Assembly: GCA_041859875.1 (NCBI GenBank)
Contig: JBFLFY010000037.1
Span: forward strand, 1 to 12,695
Origin: Thermocaproicibacter sp041859875
GTDB lineage: Bacteria; Bacillota; Clostridia; Oscillospirales; Acutalibacteraceae
Length of the DNA: 12,695 nucleotides
Direction: 5' to 3'
The notes under the pieces were generated by a model that had not been told where the DNA came from, did no database searches, and worked only from the letters and a program-made list of their open reading frames with translations. Positions 6,617 through 12,695 of the stretch are shown here, piece by piece. Made by a program: the position numbers and the translations under genes. Within the stretch, counting starts at the first letter, position 1; each line of letters starts with the position of its first letter.

Positions 6617-6649
6617 ACAACAACTCGGACAAATTGTCCGAACTGTTGT
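6617..6649. repeat. Palindrome-family copy 4
   Basis: The core CTCGGACAAATTGTCCGAA is at 6624-6642, the last base being A instead of G. Outside a two-base symmetrical mismatch (AC facing AC), ACAACA (6617-6622) pairs with TGTTGT (6644-6649), so the hairpin is longer than the core. It lies between the integrase remnant and the leader of the HEPN-like gene. No T-run follows. Confidence 0.85.
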
Positions 6650-6656
6650 CTCGTCC

Positions 6657-6827
6657 TTAATTATTCCTGCTTTTTCGAACCTGGTCTATCATCTCCATCT
6701 CTTCCCGCAAAAAATTTACATTCGGCAAACAGTACCGCTGCGTAGTAAAATCAACATCCGTATGCCCTGGAATTTTAGACAGTGCCTTAACATTCACACT
6801 GTCCTCCAAAGCACGCGTAGCAAAAGT
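6657..6827 (-). pseudogene. C-terminal remnant of a phage-type tyrosine recombinase (integrase)
   Basis: About 56 codons remain of a tyrosine integrase, ending at a plausible native stop. Recognisable parts are TFATRALEDSVNVKALSKI, then GHTDVDFTTQRY with the conserved His and the Tyr nucleophile, then a helical tail LREEMEMIDQV. The N-terminal and core domains, and the catalytic Arg box immediately before HTFATR, are missing. Upstream the frame runs into the hairpin at 6842-6862 and non-homologous sequence, so an apparently open frame to 6956 is not a real integrase. SKIPGH replaces the usual SKILGH/SKMLGH. It cannot be an active recombinase. It records a past mobile element between the RM operon and the rest of the window. 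Confidence 0.85.
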
Positions 6828-6862
6828 GGTAAATAAAAGTTGCCTGGGCAGATTGCCCAGGC
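6823..6862. repeat. Palindrome-family relative (copy 5) with shared 15-bp flank
   Basis: GCCTGGGCA (6842-6850) pairs perfectly with TGCCCAGGC (6854-6862) around GAT. The bases differ from the other copies, but the layout is similar: GCCT outside as in copy 1 and CA[A/G]ATTG at the centre. The flank AAAGTGGTAAATAAA (6823-6837) is identical to the one beside copy 3 at 5105-5119. Recognisable integrase sequence begins within a few bases of this flank's outer end. Confidence 0.75.
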
Positions 6863-6930
6863 TAAAGACATAACTAAACATAAAGCATGGATTATACACA
6901 CAGCACTTTTCCCACTTGGTTTTTCGCTGT

Positions 6931-6957
6931 AATGGCTGTACATATTGTACAGCCATT
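6931..6957 (-). terminator. Hairpin downstream of res
   Basis: AATGGCTGTACA (6931-6942) and TGTACAGCCATT (6946-6957) form a perfect 12-bp stem with a 3-nt loop, 15 bp beyond the res stop codon. It probably marks the 3' end of the RM transcript. The minus-strand sequence after it (ACAGCGAAAA) has no T-run, whereas the + strand side reads TTTTCC, so termination on the minus strand may depend on other factors. Confidence 0.6.
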
Positions 6958-6972
6958 TTCCACTAACGATGT

Positions 6973-9900
6973 CTATACTCTCTCAATGAAATCGTCAAAT
7001 TTATCTGCCGTGTCGAAGGTAACCTGTTCGCCCAATGCGGCAAAGTGACGGCGACCGCATTCAATTTTTGCGGATTCTGTTGGGCGCAGGGCTTCTTCCA
7101 AGGTATTGCCTTTGGTTTCCAACACAAAATACAGTTTCTTTTCGCCATCCTGCTCAATTAAAACTGCCCAGTCCGGATTATAGCTTCCAAGTGGAGTGGA
7201 TATTTTGAACCAGTCCGGCAATTTTGCATAGAGCTTCACTGCGTTGTTTGCTTCAAACCGTTCGGCAAAATTCTTTTCATTTTCGCTGTCATAAACCACA
7301 TAATGATACGCCGATTTCTTACTGGCAATCATGTTATGCTCCAGATACCCGGTCAGTTCTTTCGTTTCGAACAATTCCTGTGCGTAGTATTCATCATCGC
7401 CCAAGCGTGTGTATTTAATTCCATCAACCAACAAGCTGCGCATCTGGCGTTTTATAATTGCCGATACCTCTTCCATATACCGTTGGGGATTCTTATGGAA
7501 GATATTAAGAGTTTTGCTGCGCACCAAAATATCTACAATGGTGCGCCGGGTTAGATTTGTGGCATTCTGCAGGTAGGTTACGACATCCGGCAGCGGCTGC
7601 CGAATTGTTTGAACATGCATGCCACGGTGCTCATGCTCTTTCGTCAGCACGCCGCCCTCGGTAACATTCAGGGATGCTTCTGTGAAAATCAGCTTAGCAG
7701 GCTGGATGGTACCCAGGGTACGCTGCATTTCAACGCAGCATTTTTCGATCAATTTATTGCTGTCAAAATCCACCGAATAGGTCGTTTTGTACTTAATGCG
7801 ATCCCATAAGTCTTTAAAATCTGGGCTGAGAAGGACTTCTTTGTTTGGGGTAACTATACGTTTATCATTTGCCGGGCGGATTTTCAAGTTTCCGCACACC
7901 TTTTTGCAGACCGCGGCAATAGCAGGCTTGCTGGCAATAATATCTTCCGGAACTTCCAGCAGGTCGTCGCGCAGGGCTTTCCGCAGCTTGTCCTGCACAC
8001 GGCCGGATGCATCTATGTAACCTTTTTCAGTAAAGAGGTGATAGATTTCGCCGGACTTTTCCTCGCCCAGATATACCGCTGTTCCGTCCGCCTGCTTTAC
8101 CGAGATATTGGCAAAAGAATGTGCCTCCAGAATACCGAAGCGGATTCCCTCGTCTTCCTCGTATTCGTGCTGAAGCCCAGCAGCAAATTCAATGTAGCTT
8201 TCGTTTGCCATGACGGTTAAGGTGTTGATGGAATTGCCATATTGGCGTTCTCCGTTTTGGTTGACGCAAAGGCGCAGGCCACGGCCGATTTCCTGCCGCT
8301 TTTTGACCTCGCTGTGCGTTTCGTTCAGCGTGCAGATTTGAAACACGTTTGGGTTGTCCCATCCTTCGCGAAGAGCGGAATGTGAAAAGATAAACCGCAG
8401 TTTGGAGTCAAAAGAAAGAAGCTGCTCCTTGTCTTTCATAATCAGATTATACACATCTTCATCCGCCGCCGTAGTTCCGCTGGTATCTTTCAGAATTCCT
8501 TTTTTATCCTGAGAAAAATAGCCGTTATGTACTTTGCTCACGTCCACATCCAGGTCGCGCAAGTCACCCGCCAGAGTGCGGTATTTCGGGAGCTGAATCA
8601 GCTCTTTGTAATTCTTTTCAAAAAGCTTTGCGTAAATGCCTTGCTGTGGATTGCCTTCTTTGTCGTAATAGCGGTAATTTGCCACACGGTCGATGAAAAA
8701 CAGGCTCAGGACTTTGATACCCTGTGGGTTCAAAATCAGTTCCTTGTCAAGATGTTCCTGAATTGTGCGGCGAATCTGCTGATCCTTTACAGTAAGGTCG
8801 TCCACATCGCCAACCGCTTTGCCAAGGCGCAGAACCGTGGGCTTGGCGGTAAAGCTGACGTACTCGTTCCCCGGCTCGCAGTAAATTTCATCCACAATGT
8901 AATTTTCGTAAACATCGTGTCCTTTGGAAAGTTCGTACAAATCATCATTCTGGCGGACTGTTACGGTTTTGCGCTTGGCGACGCCTTTCACCAGAACATC
9001 CATTTCGATTCTTGCCGTAATCGGGATTTTTTTGTTATCCACGGATTTTAGTTTGAAATAAGCTGTGTTGTGGTTATCCTCGGAAGCAAAGCTGGCCACC
9101 TCAATTTGCTTGACTAAGCCAAGGTCGAAGCTGTCCACCGCGTCCAGCTTATAAATCAGGTTATGCTTTTCCACATGCGTGGCGGAATAGCGGAAAATGC
9201 AAAGCGGGTGCAGGGAAGCAATAGCTTCTTTGGATTTTGGTGTGGTATCCACACTCTGCGGCTCGTCGATAATCACGAACGGGTTCGTTTCCTGAATTAG
9301 TTCAATCGGTTTGGAGCCGTTCAGTCTGTCGTTGGTGCGGTGAATGATGTTGGCTTTTTTCTCCAGTTCTTTTCGGTCCAGTCCTGTAATCAAATTGCCG
9401 TTTTCATCGGTGTCGCTGAATGATTTGCGGAAAGCACCGATGTTAATAATCATAATCGAAATGGTATCATTCACAGCAAAACTGCGCACCTGTTCCAGCT
9501 TGCTGGAATCATAGATGAAATAATCGTACACCACGTTATTATAAAGAGTTTTGAAATGTTCCTGCGTGATTTGCAGGGTTTTGTAGACGCCCTCTTTAAT
9601 GGCGATGCCCGGCACAACAATAATGAACTTGGTAAAGCCGTAAGCTTTGTTCAGTTCGAAAATCGAGCGCAGGTAAACATATGTTTTGCCCGTGCCGGTT
9701 TCCATCTCTATATCAAAGTCCAGCTTGCCGCCTTTGAGCGATTTGCTCTGCGGAAGGCCATTGCGCAGCTGGACTGCCTGTAGATTTTTCAGAATTTCTT
9801 CCTCACTCAGCCTCAGGCAGTTGCCAACACCGGTTCCGCCGGCGAGGTTGATTTGGCCGTATAAATCCGGCACTGTAAAATTGCATTGCTTTCTTGGCTG

Positions 9901-9975
9901 GCCGCGGAACAAGTCCACAACCGAAGAAATGGCCTGCTGCTGGTATGACAGGTTAGCGTCAAATTGAAGTTTCAT
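6973..9975 (-). CDS. res: Type III restriction enzyme Res subunit (helicase-nuclease)
   Basis: This 1000-aa protein is of normal length for the family. With Mod it forms the ATP-dependent complex that cuts DNA between two unmodified, head-to-head oriented sites. Superfamily 2 helicase motifs are in order: Walker A METGTGKT at 91-98, Walker B IIDEPQS with DEPQ at 237-240, YSAT at 263-266, HSALREGWDNPNVF at 532-545 and QEIGRGLRL at 561-569. The C-terminal PD-(D/E)xK nuclease is present: Pro934-Asp935 (YNPDW), then Glu953-Thr-Lys955 (LETKG). No frameshift or lost catalytic residue is visible. The ATG at 9975 has AAGGAG eight bases upstream, overlapping the mod stop region, and only 12 nt separate the genes. 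It is probably co-translated with mod and cannot act without it. Confidence 0.97.
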   Translation of the reverse strand: MKLQFDANLSYQQQAISSVVDLFRGQPRKQCNFTVPDLYGQINLAGGTGVGNCLRLSEEEILKNLQAVQLRNGLPQSKSLKGGKLDFDIEMETGTGKTYVYLRSIFELNKAYGFTKFIIVVPGIAIKEGVYKTLQITQEHFKTLYNNVVYDYFIYDSSKLEQVRSFAVNDTISIMIINIGAFRKSFSDTDENGNLITGLDRKELEKKANIIHRTNDRLNGSKPIELIQETNPFVIIDEPQSVDTTPKSKEAIASLHPLCIFRYSATHVEKHNLIYKLDAVDSFDLGLVKQIEVASFASEDNHNTAYFKLKSVDNKKIPITARIEMDVLVKGVAKRKTVTVRQNDDLYELSKGHDVYENYIVDEIYCEPGNEYVSFTAKPTVLRLGKAVGDVDDLTVKDQQIRRTIQEHLDKELILNPQGIKVLSLFFIDRVANYRYYDKEGNPQQGIYAKLFEKNYKELIQLPKYRTLAGDLRDLDVDVSKVHNGYFSQDKKGILKDTSGTTAADEDVYNLIMKDKEQLLSFDSKLRFIFSHSALREGWDNPNVFQICTLNETHSEVKKRQEIGRGLRLCVNQNGERQYGNSINTLTVMANESYIEFAAGLQHEYEEDEGIRFGILEAHSFANISVKQADGTAVYLGEEKSGEIYHLFTEKGYIDASGRVQDKLRKALRDDLLEVPEDIIASKPAIAAVCKKVCGNLKIRPANDKRIVTPNKEVLLSPDFKDLWDRIKYKTTYSVDFDSNKLIEKCCVEMQRTLGTIQPAKLIFTEASLNVTEGGVLTKEHEHRGMHVQTIRQPLPDVVTYLQNATNLTRRTIVDILVRSKTLNIFHKNPQRYMEEVSAIIKRQMRSLLVDGIKYTRLGDDEYYAQELFETKELTGYLEHNMIASKKSAYHYVVYDSENEKNFAERFEANNAVKLYAKLPDWFKISTPLGSYNPDWAVLIEQDGEKKLYFVLETKGNTLEEALRPTESAKIECGRRHFAALGEQVTFDTADKFDDFIERV

Positions 9976-9987
9976 TTCTGCGGCTCC

Positions 9988-12021
9988 TTATATAGTTGTA
10001 AATGCGTCTTCTTCAAGCCCGGCGGACTTGAGGATCTCGTGGACATTCACTTTGTCGCTGTCTGAAGCAAAGCCGTTGTCGCGGAAAACGACCTTCCACG
10101 TTTCCGGTGCAAGCTGCTTATGTAATTCTGCCATCCCCCGCGCCACATCCGGTGTGATATTATTCTCAAGGCACAGCATCAGTGCGCCCAGCGCTACCAC
10201 ATACACTTTTTTTCCGGCAGCCACTTTTTCTTCTACCGGCCAGGTAAGGTCAAAGCCCATTTTCAGCAAAATCTCGTACACGACGTCCTGCTCGGTGCGG
10301 CCGGGAATATAGTTTTCAATAGCGGCCTGCAAATCCTCTGCCAGTTTCTTTTCGCTGAAGTTCAGCTGTTCGGAGCCGTCCGCATAGTCTTTCACCATTC
10401 CGGCTTCGGTGTTCCACTTTTTCAGGTTGGAAGAATCCAGTTTAAACACTTGAAAGCCAATGTCCGGCACCTTTTTCGGCTCCTCGTCCAATTTCAGCTG
10501 CGCGTTCTGCTCTTCCACTTCCGTCTTAATTTTCTCCCCGGCGCGGCGGATGCGTTCTTTGCCAATTTCGCAGATGTTTTTGTAACCGGCTTTTGCCGCT
10601 TCGCTGTCTTCGGGGCAAGGCTCTGGAAGCTGTACCATTATAAACCGGCGGTTGCCGCCATCCTCGGCGTTTAGCTGCATCACAGCGTGGGCAGTTGTAG
10701 CGGAACCGGAGAAAAAGTCCAAAACAATGCAATCCTTTGTATTGTCCACCAAAGAAAATAAATATTCAATTAGTCCGCTTGGCTTTGCAAAATCAAATGC
10801 TATTCCAAGATCTAATAATTCTTTTGCACTGTGCCTGTTTTCGTACTTGGAAATAAAATTTGTGGGAGTTTGTCCTTCCTCTATTCTATCTGAAAGCCAT
10901 ATTTTTGTGTAGACATTCCATTTTGACAGTGTTCCATCTGAAGTTACTAAAACGCCATTAGAACTATTAATAAAAACGAGATTTCCTTTATCCTTTTCTT
11001 CGAGATATCGTTCTCTGCTCCATCGCCAACAGCCATCAGTACTCTGTGGCAAAACCATGCTTGCATCTTTTTTTTCAGGTGGCATTGCCTTACCAGGGGG
11101 AACCACCAATGTCCCATCAGGACATTCAATATAGTATCTTTGGTTTGGTCTCGCATCTAATGATGACTGATATAGCCCAAACGGCCGGTATCTTTCGCCT
11201 TTACGCGGGCCGTCAGTTTCAGTTTTGTTATAAAGCTTATCAATTAATTCTGGGTCTAAATCTCCTTTGAAGTTTCCTGCCATATCAATATTCTTAGCGT
11301 AGACAAGAATATAGTCTATATTTGGTGAAAAGAACCTTCCTTTGTTGCCGCCTGTTTTCATCTGCCTTTGAACTATTCCAATATAATTGTTCTGTCCAAA
11401 TGCTTCATCACATATTTTTTGCATGTTTGCTAATTCAATATCACCGATTGAAATGAATATTATACCGTCAATGGCAAGAAGGCTTCTTGCCAACCTCAGG
11501 CGCGGAAACATCATATTCAGCCAGTCAGTATGGTAGCGCCCGCTGGCTTCACTGTTATTACTGTAGTTATGACCTTCGCCGTCCACCTGGCCGGTAATTT
11601 TCTTGTAATTTTCAATGCTGTCGGCAAAGTCGTCCGGGTACACAAAGTCATTTCCTGTATTGTACGGCGGGTCAATGTAAATCATCTTGACTTTGCCGTG
11701 GTAACTTTTCTGCAGAAGCTTCAGCACTTCCAAGTTGTCACCCTCAATATAAAGGTTCTTTGTGCTGCCCCAGTTTTTGCTTTCTTCCGGGCAGGGGCGC
11801 AGAGTTCCCGCGCTTGGCGTCTGGGAAAGGCGCAGCGCGCGGCCTTTGCCGTTCCAGCTGAAATTGTAGCGCTCTTTTTCGTCGTCTACATATTCACCCA
11901 AATCCTGTTTGAGCTTGCTAAAGTCGATTTTACCTTCCTCAAAAATATCCGGAAAAATGGCTTTTATCTTTTCAATGTTTTCCGCCGCAAGGTCGGGGGT
12001 CTTTCCGTCAAGTGTGGTCAT
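9988..12021 (-). CDS. mod: Type III RM methyltransferase Mod (N6-adenine, beta class)
   Basis: This 677-aa protein recognises the target site for the whole complex and methylates adenine on one strand. DPPYNTG (motif IV, 117-123) precedes LDFFSGSATTAHA (motif I, 434-446), the order that defines beta-class methyltransferases. The region between (about 190-428) holds the target-recognition domain, and a C-terminal region (about 520-677) follows. Hand counts show the gene ends are GC-rich (34/60 at 10501-10560, 38/60 at 11761-11820), while the middle is not (18/60 at 10801-10860, 17/60 at 11401-11460). The shift runs from about 10738 to 11460 and matches the recognition domain. The ATG overlaps the preceding gene by 14 nt, with GGAG eight bases upstream. 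No simple-sequence repeat for phase variation is seen. Confidence 0.97.
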   Translation of the reverse strand: MTTLDGKTPDLAAENIEKIKAIFPDIFEEGKIDFSKLKQDLGEYVDDEKERYNFSWNGKGRALRLSQTPSAGTLRPCPEESKNWGSTKNLYIEGDNLEVLKLLQKSYHGKVKMIYIDPPYNTGNDFVYPDDFADSIENYKKITGQVDGEGHNYSNNSEASGRYHTDWLNMMFPRLRLARSLLAIDGIIFISIGDIELANMQKICDEAFGQNNYIGIVQRQMKTGGNKGRFFSPNIDYILVYAKNIDMAGNFKGDLDPELIDKLYNKTETDGPRKGERYRPFGLYQSSLDARPNQRYYIECPDGTLVVPPGKAMPPEKKDASMVLPQSTDGCWRWSRERYLEEKDKGNLVFINSSNGVLVTSDGTLSKWNVYTKIWLSDRIEEGQTPTNFISKYENRHSAKELLDLGIAFDFAKPSGLIEYLFSLVDNTKDCIVLDFFSGSATTAHAVMQLNAEDGGNRRFIMVQLPEPCPEDSEAAKAGYKNICEIGKERIRRAGEKIKTEVEEQNAQLKLDEEPKKVPDIGFQVFKLDSSNLKKWNTEAGMVKDYADGSEQLNFSEKKLAEDLQAAIENYIPGRTEQDVVYEILLKMGFDLTWPVEEKVAAGKKVYVVALGALMLCLENNITPDVARGMAELHKQLAPETWKVVFRDNGFASDSDKVNVHEILKSAGLEEDAFTTI

Positions 12022-12695
12022 TTGTTACACTCCAGTCTTTCATTTGCAGTTCTTTTATTTTCATGCTGAGTTCCGCTTTCCGGCTGAACTGGGTTTCTTT
12101 TTTCAGCTCTGCGCGAAGGTCGGCAATCTGCTTCTCTTTCCATGCCTTTGCCGCAAGCGCGGCGCGGGCCTGCTCACCGGTTAATTTTCCGTCTTGCCCG
12201 CCGGCAGTCTGCTGTGCCAGCCAAATGCTGAGCGCGTCGAACCAGTCGGTATAAAAATCATAGAAATTTGTAAAGCGGCATTTGCGGATATTCATTACCT
12301 GCCATACACTGCTGCTTTCCGGGAACCAGTTCGAATGAATTGGTGTTTCTATTGTGACTTTTTCAGTATCGCTGCCGTTCCGGTGCAGGTGAGCCATCCA
12401 GAGCTGGCACTGCGATTCTTTGTAAAAAATCAGCAGCATGGGGTAGGGAATCGTTCGCAGAATAATTTCCGCAAGGCGGCCAATCCCTTTTTCCCCCTGC
12501 AATTCAACCGATAAGATTTCCGCTTCTGGGTAATCCCGCGTTTCGTCTTGGTAGGGCTGAATGTTGATATTTCCGGGCTTTAGGCAGCACTCCCATACAA
12601 TGCGGCCAATGCTTTCCGTAAACAGCCTGCGGTCGGCAGGGGAGACATTGCCATTTTCATAAAACAGTTTTTTGAAGACTGTTTTTTCCGCGGCA
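12008..12695 (-). CDS. DUF4391-like protein, first visible gene of the RM operon (5' end cut by window)
   Basis: The frame is open from the window edge to the stop at 12008-12010, giving at least 228 residues without its N-terminus. Visible parts include TVFKKLFYENG, SIGRIVWECCLKPGNINI, the strand pattern EAEILSVELQ, PMLLIFYKESQCQLWMAH and a charged coiled-coil-like C-terminus (KQIADLRAELKKETQF, MKIKELQMKDW). This resembles the DUF4391 family, found beside type III mod/res genes and often near a separate helicase gene. Biochemical function is unknown. It overlaps the mod start by 14 nt, implying coupled expression and a role in the RM complex or an attached module. A TTG at 12502 is not the start, since the frame is open and family-like upstream of it. 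The assignment is from pattern memory, not a search. Confidence 0.8.
   Translation of the reverse strand, partial: AAEKTVFKKLFYENGNVSPADRRLFTESIGRIVWECCLKPGNINIQPYQDETRDYPEAEILSVELQGEKGIGRLAEIILRTIPYPMLLIFYKESQCQLWMAHLHRNGSDTEKVTIETPIHSNWFPESSSVWQVMNIRKCRFTNFYDFYTDWFDALSIWLAQQTAGGQDGKLTGEQARAALAAKAWKEKQIADLRAELKKETQFSRKAELSMKIKELQMKDWSVTNDHT

Noticed and set aside
6832..6956. Upstream half of the apparent 99-codon integrase-like frame
   Set aside because: It starts inside the res downstream hairpin, reads through the copy 5 hairpin and has no integrase-like residues. Only the part below about 6828 is integrase.
8527..9051. 174-codon + strand open frame and similar frames opposite res and mod
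   Set aside because: They are antisense shadows of intact, motif-complete RM genes and lack convincing start signals.
9988..12021. Phase-variable simple-sequence repeat in mod
   Set aside because: No tandem tetra- or pentanucleotide tract or long homopolymer is present in the gene.
12661..12685. AAAACAGT/ACTGTTTT inverted repeat near the right edge
   Set aside because: It lies in the coding sequence of the DUF4391-like gene, encoding ordinary family-like residues, and is short enough to be chance.

Overview
The window looks like the chromosome of a low- to mid-GC Gram-positive bacterium of the class Clostridia, probably near the Oscillospiraceae/Ruminococcaceae. The evidence is strong AAGGAG-type ribosome binding sites, a LexA of clostridial type, a Y-family polymerase with the DCNCFYASVE signature, and many intergenic hairpin terminators. 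The genus cannot be fixed from sequence alone.

Left end: an initiator tRNA(fMet) on the + strand is followed by two nested hairpins and about 700 bp of apparently degenerate DNA. Every protein gene after that lies on the minus strand. From right to left in the direction of transcription, these are a type III restriction-modification operon, an integrase remnant, an AT-rich orphan gene with a HEPN-like motif, a four-gene DNA-damage cassette and a membrane-anchored protein.

The RM operon (6973-12695) consists of a DUF4391-like protein cut by the window edge, the methyltransferase Mod and the helicase-nuclease Res. The first two genes overlap and Res follows Mod by 12 nt, so they are probably translated together. 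Mod's central target-recognition region is sharply AT-rich within a GC-richer gene, which suggests a swapped specificity domain. The catalytic motifs of Mod and Res are intact.

The DNA-damage cassette (2356-5037) is LexA, a Y-family polymerase, an uncharacterised 97-aa protein and an SRAP/HMCES-type abasic-site protein, ended by a canonical terminator. As written, lexA has a one-base frameshift a few codons past its autocleavage site. The product would resemble the already cleaved N-terminal fragment.

The most unusual structure is a dispersed family of palindromes. Four copies of a core reading CTCGGACAAATTGTCCGAG (one ends in A, and one is in the opposite orientation) and one diverged relative occur at gene boundaries in the left 6.9 kb. 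None was seen in the 5.7-kb RM operon. Three copies have different outer flanks that still base-pair, pointing to selection on an RNA or DNA hairpin. Two copies share a 15-bp flank, and at one of these the flank ends where recognisable integrase sequence begins.
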